Positions 19,854 to 28,068 of a stretch of 64,000 nt of DNA are shown here, piece after piece. This DNA comes from Flagellimonas hadalis (GTDB taxonomy: Bacteria > Bacteroidota > Bacteroidia > Flavobacteriales > Flavobacteriaceae). Position 1 is the stretch's first letter, and each line of letters starts with the position of its first letter. The position numbers and the translations under genes were made by a program. Under the pieces are notes generated by a model that had not been told where the DNA came from, did no database searches, and saw nothing but the letters and a program-made list of their open reading frames with translations. The stretch is taken from contig NZ_VNIK02000001.1 of assembly GCF_007785775.2 (NCBI RefSeq), positions 608,678 through 672,677 of the forward strand, given 5' to 3'.

Positions 19854-20588
19854 ATGGAATATACCTATATCATCATAGACCTCAATGCAGCGACCAAGCT
19901 ACAACTGCAACTCTATTTGGAGGAGTATGAGGATTTGACCTGTATGGGCGTAGCCGCCAGTGCAGCAGAAGGGCTGGACACCATTCTGAAGTTCACACCG
20001 GACCTTGTGCTGATCAATCTTGGTGAAGATGGCATGGAATACTTTCAAATGGTGACGGAACTGAACCAATACATGCAGGCCCTACCCCTTATTATAGGAT
20101 ACTCCACTTCCAAGAAATATGCCTACAATGCCATAAAGAGTGGTTTCTTTGATTATTGGATCCTTCCTCACAACGAATTTGATGTACGCAAGACCATCCT
20201 GCGCCTCCGCAAAAGGCATCCTAAACAGGATATGCCATCCACCATCTGCCTTAAATCCTATAACGATTATAGGTATCTGGACACCAAGAATATCCTTTAC
20301 CTGAAATCGGACAACAACACCACGGATTTTTTCATGAGGGATGGCAATGTGATCAGCGCCTTCAAAACATTGAAGTCGTTCGAGGACAAGCTGCCCAAAG
20401 CATTCATCCGCATCCACCAGAGCTATATCCTGAACAGCAGGTACGTGTCCCGCATCAACTATGGCAAATCCATGTGCACCTTGCGACATGGGAACGAGGA
20501 GGAACTTCCCTTCTCCAAGACCTATAAGGACAGGATAGATCTTCTGAAGGAAATGCTCTCCAAAACGGCCGTAAAGGCCCTTAATTGA
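19854..20588 (+). CDS. LytTR-family regulator with degenerate receiver domain
   Basis: A 244-aa cytoplasmic DNA-binding protein. The N-terminal about 120 residues follow the receiver fold (YTYIIIDLNAATKLQLQLYLEEYEDL), but the phosphorylation site is ruined. The acidic pair is reduced to D9 followed by Leu-Asn, the phospho-acceptor position is Asn55 (VLINLGEDG), and the conserved Lys before Pro is Leu (YWILPH). The C-terminal LytTR domain is intact (ILYLKSDNNTTDFFM, FIRIHQSYILNSRYVSRIN). It should bind DNA without classical phosphorelay control, perhaps sensing a ligand or partner. I start at the ATG at 19854. An in-frame TTG at 19848 would add two residues. An imperfect hairpin-forming palindrome lies after its stop. 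Confidence 0.88.
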   Translation: MEYTYIIIDLNAATKLQLQLYLEEYEDLTCMGVAASAAEGLDTILKFTPDLVLINLGEDGMEYFQMVTELNQYMQALPLIIGYSTSKKYAYNAIKSGFFDYWILPHNEFDVRKTILRLRKRHPKQDMPSTICLKSYNDYRYLDTKNILYLKSDNNTTDFFMRDGNVISAFKTLKSFEDKLPKAFIRIHQSYILNSRYVSRINYGKSMCTLRHGNEEELPFSKTYKDRIDLLKEMLSKTAVKALN

Positions 20589-20621
20589 CAAAATTCTAAC
20601 AGTTTATGGTAGTATGCTCAC

Positions 20622-20639
20622 AGAATCCCTACGGATTCT
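20622..20639. repeat. Perfect 7-bp palindrome downstream of the LytTR gene
   Basis: AGAATCC-CTAC-GGATTCT. It has no T-run, so it is not a standard terminator. It lies 42 nt upstream of the -7 box of the small lipoprotein gene and could be an operator. Confidence 0.45.
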
Positions 20640-20680
20640 AAATAGTCCATTCTGCAATGGGCCATCCTATAGGTCTTGGG

Positions 20681-20688
20681 TACTTTTG
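20681..20688 (+). promoter_or_regulatory. Candidate -7 element of the small lipoprotein gene
   Basis: TACTTTTG is a full consensus match 44 nt upstream of the ATG. No TTG is present at -33, so the promoter may depend on an activator. Confidence 0.45.
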
Positions 20689-20731
20689 GTCTAGACAAAC
20701 CAATTTAATTAACACCCTAAAACCTAATATT

Positions 20732-20914
20732 ATGAGAAAACTACTAAGTATTTTGGCCCTTGCTCTATTGACCGTTGGATTCTACTCTTGCGAAACAGAA
20801 ACCGATATCCAAGAAACAGAAGCACTTTTCCAACAATTGGATCAAAATGCAAATGCAACTGATGGTGATCAATCAAATGATGATGACCGTGGCGATGACG
20901 AAGGACTTAACTAA
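20732..20914 (+). CDS. Small acidic lipoprotein or peptide precursor
   Basis: A 60-aa product. Residues 1-20 form a lipoprotein signal (KLLSILALALLTVGFYSC, Cys20). The mature part is only 41 residues: a Glu-rich helix (ETETDIQETEALFQQLDQ), then ATDGD, and a tail of Asp, Asn and Gly with the stretch DDDRGDDEG. The composition could bind calcium. I recognise no family with certainty. Position between a LytTR regulator and a TPR histidine kinase suggests it may be a target or ligand of this signalling locus, which is inference. It is followed 21 nt later by a second small gene. Confidence 0.65.
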   Translation: MRKLLSILALALLTVGFYSCETETDIQETEALFQQLDQNANATDGDQSNDDDRGDDEGLN

Positions 20915-20935
20915 GATCTTTAAATAAGGTCATTG

Positions 20936-21145
20936 ATGAACAACCTCATACGGTCAATACTCTTATTGTTGATTTTAGGCGGAACTCTGTTCTGTTACAG
21001 GGACGAGTCCCCAAAAAAGATACAGTTAGAAGGCAATAGGACCACTGCGCCGGAACAGGCATTCAACCAACGGACACTTTTTGGGATAGACCAAAAAAGG
21101 ATATTTCGCTTGGAGCAGAGTGCCAACGACGACCGCAGCCTATGA
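20936..21145 (+). CDS. Second small exported or membrane protein
   Basis: A 69-aa product with an N-terminal hydrophobic segment (LIRSILLLLILGGTLFC). The Cys is not in a canonical lipobox (TLFC), so it may be a signal peptide, a membrane anchor or a weak SPII site. The remaining 50 residues are polar and mixed (KKIQLEGNRTTAPEQAF, ending SANDDRSL). There is no homologue I can name. It lies 21 nt after the acidic lipoprotein gene and before a strong terminator, so the two small genes form one short transcript separate from the kinase gene. Confidence 0.5.
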   Translation: MNNLIRSILLLLILGGTLFCYRDESPKKIQLEGNRTTAPEQAFNQRTLFGIDQKRIFRLEQSANDDRSL

Positions 21146-21165
21146 CCACCATATAAATTTGAACC

Positions 21166-21202
21166 AAAGCCCCATCCCCTGAAAAGGTCTGGGGCTTTTT
21201 TA
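21166..21202 (+). terminator. Intrinsic terminator after the two small genes
   Basis: AAAGCCCCA (21166-21174) pairs with TGGGGCTTT (21190-21198), followed by a T-run. The kinase gene begins only 29 nt later, so its transcription needs a promoter in or near this hairpin, or read-through. Confidence 0.8.
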
Positions 21203-21230
21203 GTACCTTGTATCAACAATAAACAACCCG

Positions 21231-23333
21231 TTGCCATTGAAAAGTTGGTCCCTTTTATCGCTAGTCTTCATCTTTCTTGGGTGTTCCGAACCATCCACAG
21301 AGAATACTTCAGTCCAAAGCACAACAGCGGACGCCGTACGTAAATGGGTCAAAATGGCCAAGGACAGCACGCAACTGCCCCTTGAAGAACGAACGCGTTT
21401 TTTGGAGAATGCCAAAAGGGAAGCCTTCGCTTCTACCAACGACTCCATAATCTTAGATCAACTTTTGACCATTTCATTGACCTATAAAAGCTTGAAGGAT
21501 TCCCTTGGGTTCCGGGACACCAACAAACAGATTATGATGATGTCCAAAGAAACGGATATGTTCACTCCACTTGGCTATTCGCACTGGGACATGGCCTCCT
21601 TTTTTAAATCGTATGGAGCTCTGGACAGTGCCTTCTACCACTATAAAAAAGCATTGAACAGTTTTGAACAGCTCCCAAAAAGCCCTGAATCAAGTTCCCT
21701 GAAAGCTAGAATTTTATACAGTATGGGACAGATCCAGGATTCCTACAAGGACTATTTGGGCGCAGAAATCAGTGCCACCACTGCCCTGAGGATTTTTGAT
21801 GAATTGGGAGATACCGAAAGAATCTATAATTGCTATAATTTGTTGGGTATTCTTTCCAGTGGCATGGGGGACAGTGAAAAATCTTTGGAATATTACCAAA
21901 AAGCCGGCTCATATTTGGATAAGCTAGACTCTTCTGAAGCTGCAGAATTTGCCTGGCAAAATCAAAATAATATTTCAAATGCTTTATTGAGAAATGAAGA
22001 CTACAACAAAGCCAAAGACTCATTTATAAAATTATTGGAAAATAAATCTTTAGAAAATAAAGATTCTGAATTATATGTACTTGCACTTACAAGCCTTGCT
22101 TATGCAATTTTCAAGGATGAAAACAATTTTATTGAATCAGAAAAATTGCTGAAAGAAAGTATCATCGCCAACGATAAATACGGCCATACAGAACACCAAG
22201 CCCGGACAAAGCAGTATTATGCCGAATTGTTGGCTGCCAAGGGTGATACGGCCAACGCCCTACAATACGCCAAAGAATCGCGGTCTGTGGCCCAAGAAAC
22301 CCGCAACAATGACCGGCTGCTGGAAGTGCTCCGGTTGCTCACCCAACTGGACAAGACCAATGCAGCCTCGTACTCCAATGCCTATTATGATCTCAACGAG
22401 GTCATCCAAGAAGAAGAGCGCACCAAGCGGGACAAGTTTGCCCGGATACGCTTGGACACTGATAAGATCAAGGAAGAGAACGTGCTCCTTTCCCGAGAAA
22501 GACAATTATGGGCCGGGGCCGTACTTGGTCTCGTTGTATTTGGGTTGACCACCACGGTGATCGTTTTACAGTACATCAACAACAATAGGCTCAAGTTCAA
22601 GCAAAAACAGCAGGAAAGCAATCAGGAAATCTACAACTTGATGCTCTCCCAGCAGGGCAAATTTGAAGAAGGCAGGCAGTTGGAACAAAAACGCATTTCC
22701 GAAGAACTCCACGACGGTATCTTGGGCGAAATGCTCGGCATACGGCTGTTACTGAGCGGTTTGAATGAACGAGGGGACAGCAATTCAGTGGAACAACGGG
22801 CTGCGTTCATAGAGAAACTACGGGAAGTGGAGGAAGATATCAGGAGCATTTCGCACGAACTCAACCATGCCTCTTATGAAAAATTTCATAATTTTATCGT
22901 GTCGTTGGAGGAACTGGTCAGTGGCTTTCAAAAGTCTTCCGGCATATCGTGTTCTTTCAGTTATGACAAAAAGATACACTGGGACAACCTGTTGGGCGAT
23001 ATCAAGATCAATGCCTATCGGATTGTACAGGAGACACTCAAAAACAGTGCAAAGCACGCCAAATGTAAAAATATCGCCATTTCCTTTGGCTCGGCGTCCG
23101 GCATACTGAAGCTGACCATCAAGGACGACGGCATCGGGTTCGATACGACCAAAGGAAAGAGAGGAATCGGCATAAGGAACATCATATCAAGGGTGAAGAA
23201 AATAAACGGCGTCTTCGACATTGAAAGTACAAAAGGAAAGGGCACCACGATTTCGGTGTCCATCCCTGCAAAATATATTGAACCCACACAGGCCAAGGAC
23301 CCCACAAGCTTGAAACCTGTAATGAACACTTAA
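21231..23333 (+). CDS. TPR sensor histidine kinase, NarL type (TTG start)
   Basis: A 700-aa membrane kinase. A short lipoprotein-like signal (LLSLVFIFLGC, Cys18) leads an extracytoplasmic region of about 400 residues made of TPR-like helices. One transmembrane segment follows (LWAGAVLGLVVFGLTTTVIVLQYI, about 425-448). The cytoplasmic part has a HisKA_3 dimerisation domain with the phospho-acceptor His494 in EELHDGILGEMLG, then a HATPase domain (NAYRIVQETLKNSAKHA, DDGIGFD, GIGIRNI). No ATG lies near, and the TTG at 21231 preserves the signal. The response regulator follows after 22 nt. Bases from about 21935 to 22170 are strikingly AT-rich compared with the rest, within the sensor part. Confidence 0.88.
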   Translation: MPLKSWSLLSLVFIFLGCSEPSTENTSVQSTTADAVRKWVKMAKDSTQLPLEERTRFLENAKREAFASTNDSIILDQLLTISLTYKSLKDSLGFRDTNKQIMMMSKETDMFTPLGYSHWDMASFFKSYGALDSAFYHYKKALNSFEQLPKSPESSSLKARILYSMGQIQDSYKDYLGAEISATTALRIFDELGDTERIYNCYNLLGILSSGMGDSEKSLEYYQKAGSYLDKLDSSEAAEFAWQNQNNISNALLRNEDYNKAKDSFIKLLENKSLENKDSELYVLALTSLAYAIFKDENNFIESEKLLKESIIANDKYGHTEHQARTKQYYAELLAAKGDTANALQYAKESRSVAQETRNNDRLLEVLRLLTQLDKTNAASYSNAYYDLNEVIQEEERTKRDKFARIRLDTDKIKEENVLLSRERQLWAGAVLGLVVFGLTTTVIVLQYINNNRLKFKQKQQESNQEIYNLMLSQQGKFEEGRQLEQKRISEELHDGILGEMLGIRLLLSGLNERGDSNSVEQRAAFIEKLREVEEDIRSISHELNHASYEKFHNFIVSLEELVSGFQKSSGISCSFSYDKKIHWDNLLGDIKINAYRIVQETLKNSAKHAKCKNIAISFGSASGILKLTIKDDGIGFDTTKGKRGIGIRNIISRVKKINGVFDIESTKGKGTTISVSIPAKYIEPTQAKDPTSLKPVMNT

Positions 23334-23355
23334 ACCTACGAGAAGCAAAACAGTT

Positions 23356-24024
23356 ATGAAGACATTGAGAATCTTGGCAATAGATGACCACGAAATGACA
23401 ATGCTAGGATACAAGTTTATCCTGGAGAACATTGATTTTGAGGGCTATGACATCATTGTTGATACCGCCAACACCTTCGAGGGCGGAAAAAAACTCATCG
23501 AAGACTCAGTGAACTCCTTCAAGTACGACATCCTCCTTTTGGATGTTCAATTGTTCGCCCCGAACGAGAACCAACCGCATTCGGGTGAAGACCTCGGCAT
23601 ATTGGCCCGCAAATTGGTCCCCGAAAGCAAGATTGCCTTTATGTCGTCTTTCAGTGACAATTTCAGGATCAACAGCATTCTAAAATCGGTGGACCCGGAC
23701 GGTTATCTGGTAAAAACGGATATTGACCCCAAAACCTTGGAAGATGCCGTGAAGACCATTATCCTGAATCCTCCTTATTATTCATCAAAGGCCTTGTCCG
23801 CCATCCGCAAGAAAATGGCCAACGACATCGAGTTGGATGAAAAGGACAAACAGATCTTATACCACCTTTCCATGGGCACCAAGAACAAGGATCTGGAAAA
23901 ACACATCAGGCTTTCCCCCTCCTCCATCGAGAACAGAAAACGGCACTTAAAGACCCTTTTCGGCACGGAGAACGAGAACGACATGGCCTTGATCATTGCC
24001 GCAAAAAACAGGGGCTTCATCTAA
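23356..24024 (+). CDS. NarL/FixJ-type response regulator
   Basis: The cognate DNA-binding partner of the kinase upstream. The 222-aa product has a receiver with an intact acidic pair (Asp10-Asp11, AIDDHEM), phospho-acceptor Asp63 (LLLDVQL) and Lys in YLVKTDI. The C-terminal helix-turn-helix is of the LuxR/GerE kind (LDEKDKQILYHLSMGTKNKDLEKHIRLSPSSIENRKRHLK). The loop after Asp63 (FAPNENQPHSGEDLG) is longer than usual, a feature of Bacteroidetes members. It ends an apparent two-gene operon. The targets are unknown, and nearby small genes are candidates. Confidence 0.92.
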   Translation: MKTLRILAIDDHEMTMLGYKFILENIDFEGYDIIVDTANTFEGGKKLIEDSVNSFKYDILLLDVQLFAPNENQPHSGEDLGILARKLVPESKIAFMSSFSDNFRINSILKSVDPDGYLVKTDIDPKTLEDAVKTIILNPPYYSSKALSAIRKKMANDIELDEKDKQILYHLSMGTKNKDLEKHIRLSPSSIENRKRHLKTLFGTENENDMALIIAAKNRGFI

Positions 24025-24107
24025 GACCCAAACTTCAAAATGTGTTTTTGGTCGAACTCCGTAATTGGTTTTACACATTCTTGACGTAAAAAGCCTACAA
24101 ACTAAGG

Positions 24108-24169
24108 GAAACCCATAGAATTTTTAAGGATTTTCTTCAATCCCAACAAAAAGATTCATCCTAACTTTA
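24108..24169 (+). promoter_or_regulatory. Motif-driven promoter of the gene at 24200
   Basis: GAAACCCATAG plus AATTTTTAAGGA (24108-24130) shares 20 of 23 bases with the site at 19776 and sits 54 nt from TAACTTTA (24162-24169). No -33 TTG is present. The matching geometry implies the same activator as at the LytTR gene. Confidence 0.5.
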
Positions 24170-24199
24170 AGGTTGAAAGAAAATTACAACCCGTAGCAT

Positions 24200-24853
24200 A
24201 TGTCACTCCCAAGGAAAAACAACACTGATCATCAGCATAGTGGCGCAAAGGTATTTGAGGCCGCAAATGGGCTGGACGAGTTTCTGAAAACCATTGAAAA
24301 AGATTTTTTTGCCGAGGTCAAAATGCATTTCAAGCACGACAAGGAAAGCAAAAAAACCGATATGGTCCTAGATCTGCACTTTAACTTCGGTATTACGGAG
24401 AGCCTTCATTTCTTTACGAGCGGCACATGGGGCGGCATGACATTCCCCGAAAGGGAGCACAAGGTCTCCTCTACCCTTGGAAAAGCCTTTATGGAGCTGA
24501 ACTCCAAAAACAACTTTCTTTTGGATATATCGGAAGCCTCATTGCATTTCAAGGATACTTCCATCATTATATCCAGGGTCTATGATCAAAGCATTCCAGA
24601 CCAAATAGGCAATATCATGCTAAAGGCCAGCGAACACTTCGTGTACTACACCAAGGGCCTTACCGAAATGCCCTATGAAATTTTTGTGCCCGTATACGAA
24701 TATGGTGCTCCCAACATATTTGAGCCAAAAAAGGAAAAAAGCAGTTATTTTGATTATTGGGGACTTTACTTCGAGGACGAATCCCACCAAGTGATGATCT
24801 ACTCCCTACACAAAAGAAAAATGTACGAAGTAGATCTGTTCCTTTTTGAATAG
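24200..24853 (+). CDS. Hypothetical protein in the LytTR/kinase island
   Basis: I do not recognise this 217-aa protein. It has no signal peptide or transmembrane helix and looks cytoplasmic. It is a mixed alpha/beta protein with aromatic-rich strands (SLHFFTSGTWGGMTFPEREHKVSS, YEIFVPVYEYGAPNIFEPKK) and an acidic C-terminus (LYFEDESHQVMIYSLHKRKMYEVDLFLFE). The shared 23-nt motif in its promoter ties it to the LytTR regulator gene, so it is the best candidate effector of that regulator. It converges on glyA with a 24-nt gap and no terminator hairpin. Confidence 0.65.
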   Translation: MSLPRKNNTDHQHSGAKVFEAANGLDEFLKTIEKDFFAEVKMHFKHDKESKKTDMVLDLHFNFGITESLHFFTSGTWGGMTFPEREHKVSSTLGKAFMELNSKNNFLLDISEASLHFKDTSIIISRVYDQSIPDQIGNIMLKASEHFVYYTKGLTEMPYEIFVPVYEYGAPNIFEPKKEKSSYFDYWGLYFEDESHQVMIYSLHKRKMYEVDLFLFE

Positions 24854-24877
24854 CACGAACTTAAGCAAGCATCGATA

Positions 24878-26152
24878 CTAAACACTGAACAAAGGTCGCG
24901 ATTTCATCAAATCGTTGACCTTTTGTTTTATCTGGGCCAATTTCTCCTCATTCCCAGGGTCCATGATCACCTCGTCGATAAACCCAACAATGGTCTCCAT
25001 ATCCGCCTCTTTCAACCCTCTGGTGGTGATGGCCGGGGTACCAAATCGGATGCCCGAAGTAATGAACGGGGATTGCGTGTCAAAGGGCACCATGTTCTTG
25101 TTGGCCGTAATGGCCGCATGTTCCAACGCCTTTTCGGCATCTTTACCTGTGATGTCCTTGTTCCTTAGGTCGATAAGCATCATGTGGTTGTCCGTTCCCC
25201 CAGAGATCACTTTATAATCCAGGGCCATGAACGCCTTGGCCATTGCGGCAGCGTTCTTCTTCACTTGGATCATATAGTGCAGGAACTCATCGGAAAGTGC
25301 CTCACCAAATGCAACGGCCTTGGCCGCAATGATGTGTTCCAATGGTCCACCTTGGTTACCGGGGAACACGGCAAGATCCAAAAGGGCCGACATTTTCCGT
25401 AGGGTTCCGTTCTTCAATGTGATGCCAAACGGGTTGTCAAAATCCTCACCCATCAAAATCAGACCTCCTCGAGGACCTCGCAAGGTCTTGTGGGTGGTCG
25501 TGGTCACAATATGGCAGTGAGGGATGGGGTCGTTCAAGATTCCCTTGGCGATCAATCCTGCAGGGTGGGAAATATCGGCCACCAAAATAGCGTCAACACT
25601 GTCAGCAATCTCACGGAAACGTTTAAAATCCATATCACGGGAATAGGCAGAGGCCCCGGCAATGATCAACTTCGGCTTCTCCTTGTCCGCAATTTCTTGG
25701 ATCTTATCATAGTTGAGCATACCTGTTTCCTCATCAACCCCATAAAAAACAGGGTTGTACAGTTTTCCGGAGAAATTTACGGGCGACCCATGGGTCAAGT
25801 GCCCTCCATGGGACAGGTCAAAGCCCAAAATGGTATCCCCGGGCTGCAAACAGGCATGATATACAGATGCATTGGCCTGGGATCCGGAATGTGGCTGAAC
25901 ATTCGCGTAGGCGGCCCCGAACAGTTCCTTGGCGCGGTCAATGGCCAGTTGTTCCACTTGGTCCACCACTTCGCAACCTCCATAATATCGTTTTCCGGGA
26001 TAGCCCTCAGCATATTTGTTGGTCAATACGGAGCCAGCGGCCTCCATCACCTGCGGGCTGGTAAAGTTCTCGGAAGCTATCAGCTCTATGCCTTCAATCT
26101 GCCTGTCCTTCTCTTGTGCTATCAGTTCAAAAATCTTATGGTCTCGTTGCAT
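24878..26152 (-). CDS. glyA: Serine hydroxymethyltransferase
   Basis: Interconverts serine and glycine with transfer of a one-carbon unit to tetrahydrofolate (PLP-dependent, cytoplasmic). With the ATG at 26152 it is 424 aa, the family norm. A longer frame reaching 26308 adds 52 residues that no family member has and would contain the promoter. Motifs: [19 protein letters not shown] at the N-terminus, [13 protein letters not shown] near 53, the PLP-lysine region [15 protein letters not shown] near residue 223, and the substrate-binding [13 protein letters not shown] near 361. The folate pool links it to panB, which also uses methylene-THF. Confidence 0.96.
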   Translation of the reverse strand: MQRDHKIFELIAQEKDRQIEGIELIASENFTSPQVMEAAGSVLTNKYAEGYPGKRYYGGCEVVDQVEQLAIDRAKELFGAAYANVQPHSGSQANASVYHACLQPGDTILGFDLSHGGHLTHGSPVNFSGKLYNPVFYGVDEETGMLNYDKIQEIADKEKPKLIIAGASAYSRDMDFKRFREIADSVDAILVADISHPAGLIAKGILNDPIPHCHIVTTTTHKTLRGPRGGLILMGEDFDNPFGITLKNGTLRKMSALLDLAVFPGNQGGPLEHIIAAKAVAFGEALSDEFLHYMIQVKKNAAAMAKAFMALDYKVISGGTDNHMMLIDLRNKDITGKDAEKALEHAAITANKNMVPFDTQSPFITSGIRFGTPAITTRGLKEADMETIVGFIDEVIMDPGNEEKLAQIKQKVNDLMKSRPLFSV

Positions 26153-26175
26153 CTGCAAATTATTTTGATAAGCCG

Positions 26176-26209
26176 CAAAATTACGAATTGGAAGGGGATT
26201 TATGCCCAA
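26176..26209 (-). promoter_or_regulatory. Candidate promoter of glyA
   Basis: On the minus strand TTG (26207-26209), 23 nt, and TAATTTTG (26176-26183). The spacer is at the long end of the range seen in the window. The ATG follows after 23 nt, which supports the short glyA start. Confidence 0.5.
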
Positions 26210-26390
26210 AAAAAACAACATACATCCCAATTTTATCAAACGGAAATTAACAAAGTTGGAACTATCGTTAAATGCTCTATATTTGAAACTTAAACCCCAC
26301 CTGCACACTACCTGTGCGACTTTTTCGTTTATAGATAACCGTTTTTGGCACAGCTATTGAACTCGATCAAACAACCAATACACCATCATC

Positions 26391-27575
26391 ATGAAAAAAA
26401 TACTACTCTTGACCACGATTTTGATGATTGCCGCCTGTGGAGGCGTCAAGAAGACCCAAGAAGCCCTGAACACCGGTAACTATGTTACCGCCATGGACAA
26501 GGCCATAAAGAACTTGGCGGAAAACAAGACCAAAAAAGGAAACCAAGAATACATCACACTTTTGGAAGAGGCCTTTGCCAAAAATGCGGAAAGGGAAGAA
26601 CAGGAAATTGCCTTTTTACAGAATGACGGCAATCCTGCCAACCTAGAGACCATCTACAACAAATATGTGCAGTTGAAACGGATACAGGAACGCATCAAAC
26701 CATTGCTTCCCCTCCGCATCAACGACCAGGGAAGGAATGCGAAGTTCCATTTTGAGAACTACGACAACGCCATTCTGAACACCAAGGACGAACTCTCCGA
26801 ACATTTATATGAAAATGCCATCGGTCTATTGAAAAGTGCCAAATACAAAAGTGACTATCGAGTTGCCTATGACGATTTGAAATATGTGCAGGAAATCAGT
26901 CCCGGATACAAGGAAACCGTATCCAAAATGGACGAGGCCTACAACAAAGGATTGGAGTTTGTTCGGGTCGAGATCGGAAACCTGACCGAGCAGATCATCC
27001 CTGAGCGGTTGGAAAGGGAGCTTCTGGACTTCAATGCCTTTGGCATCGACAATTTTTGGTTGCAATACCACACCAATCCATTGGCCAACGTGAAATATGA
27101 TTATGCCATGAACTTGGATTTCATGGAGATCAATGTATCGCCAGAGCGCGTGAACGAGACCCAGATCATCAAGGAAAAACAGATCAAGGATGGTTGGGAA
27201 TATTTGCTGGACCGGAACGGAAATGTGGTCAAGGACAGCTTGGGCAATAAGATCAAAGTGGACAAAATGCGCACCGTGACCTGCAAATTCTTTCAGTTTA
27301 CCCAGACCAAAAGTGCCCAAATCGGGGCCAAGGTGCGGTTCACCGACCTGAAGAGCGGACAGGAGATCAATGCCTACCCCCTATCCAGTCAATTTGTTTT
27401 CGAGCATATCTTCGCCAACTATCAAGGGGACAAGAGGGCCTTGGAGAACGATCTTCTGGTGTACCTGAACGCCCGGGAAGTACCTTTCCCCTCCAATGAG
27501 CAAATGGTGTACGATGCCGGGGAAGACCTCAAGGCGAGGCTCAAGGGCATCATAGCAAAATATCAGTTCAACTAG
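26391..27575 (+). CDS. Hypothetical lipoprotein
   Basis: I do not recognise a family in this 394-aa lipoprotein. The SPII signal is LLLTTILMIAACGG (Cys16). The next about 180 residues are helical with TPR-like repeats (LNTGNYVTAMDKAIKNLAENK, LYENAIGLLKSAKYKSDYRVAYDDLKYV). The C-terminal half is beta-rich (TCKFFQFTQTKSAQIGAKVRFTDLKSGQEINAYPLSSQFVFEH). It would sit in the periplasm, anchored in a membrane. The helical part suggests protein binding. It is a single-gene unit closed by a strong terminator. Confidence 0.75.
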   Translation: MKKILLLTTILMIAACGGVKKTQEALNTGNYVTAMDKAIKNLAENKTKKGNQEYITLLEEAFAKNAEREEQEIAFLQNDGNPANLETIYNKYVQLKRIQERIKPLLPLRINDQGRNAKFHFENYDNAILNTKDELSEHLYENAIGLLKSAKYKSDYRVAYDDLKYVQEISPGYKETVSKMDEAYNKGLEFVRVEIGNLTEQIIPERLERELLDFNAFGIDNFWLQYHTNPLANVKYDYAMNLDFMEINVSPERVNETQIIKEKQIKDGWEYLLDRNGNVVKDSLGNKIKVDKMRTVTCKFFQFTQTKSAQIGAKVRFTDLKSGQEINAYPLSSQFVFEHIFANYQGDKRALENDLLVYLNAREVPFPSNEQMVYDAGEDLKARLKGIIAKYQFN

Positions 27576-27588
27576 ATCCTAAAAGACG

Positions 27589-27613
27589 AAAGCCCCCAAT
27601 CGGGGCTTTTTTT
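27589..27613 (+). terminator. Intrinsic terminator of the lipoprotein gene
   Basis: AAAGCCCC, a short loop and GGGGCTTT followed by a T-run. It lies in the 36-nt gap to the convergent ytxJ gene, touching its stop codon. Confidence 0.85.
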
Positions 27614-28001
27614 ATAGGTAATCTTTTAGGTCCAAATCCGCAATGGCTCCATGGGATGTGTGAAAAGTCACCTTTCCATTTTTGATGACCAGCAATTGGG
27701 GCGACTCGTGCCTTACCCCAAACCGGTCCGCAATCGCATTGGAGAGATCCCTGTGCGTCTGAATGGTCAAAAAATAGAGGTCACAGTCCAAAGCTGGATC
27801 ATAGGATCCCTTGAACATCTTTAGCACCATACTACTGATACCGCAGGTGGATGAGTGCTTGAAGATGACCTGTGGCCGCTCCTCGGAACTTGCCTTTATA
27901 GTATCCAATTGTTCCATGGACTCCAAAAAAATCCACGGTAATTTCTTATCTTGTATGTCGATTCGCTCCTTCTTTCCGAAGATACTGTCAAATATTCCCA
28001 T
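27612..28001 (-). CDS. ytxJ: Bacillithiol-system redox protein YtxJ (monothiol bacilliredoxin-like)
   Basis: A 129-aa cytoplasmic thioredoxin-fold protein. The active-site stretch FKHSSTCGISSMV (Cys about residue 53) has one cysteine only, as in the YtxJ/BrxC family, which removes bacillithiol from mixed disulfides on proteins. The N-terminus MGIFDSIFGKKE and the C-terminal SPQLLVIKNGKVTFHTSHGAI also fit. It implies that this organism makes bacillithiol as its low-molecular-weight thiol. The biosynthesis genes are not in the window. A TAAATTTG box (28006-28013) lies only 4 nt before the start codon, which would give a leaderless or near-leaderless transcript. Confidence 0.88.
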   Translation of the reverse strand: MGIFDSIFGKKERIDIQDKKLPWIFLESMEQLDTIKASSEERPQVIFKHSSTCGISSMVLKMFKGSYDPALDCDLYFLTIQTHRDLSNAIADRFGVRHESPQLLVIKNGKVTFHTSHGAIADLDLKDYL

Positions 28002-28005
28002 GATG

Positions 28006-28013
28006 CAAATTTA
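28006..28013 (-). promoter_or_regulatory. Candidate -7 element of ytxJ
   Basis: TAAATTTG on the minus strand, 4 nt from the ATG, with no TTG at -33. If used, the message is leaderless. Confidence 0.33.
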
Positions 28014-28068
28014 AGAGATAAGTCGGGAAGGATAAAAAAGCTTACATCTGACGAAATGTCTTGTGTTT

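Noticed and set aside
26153..26308. A 52-residue N-terminal extension of glyA
   Set aside because: It contains the -7 box, lacks family support and would precede the standard SHMT N-terminus.
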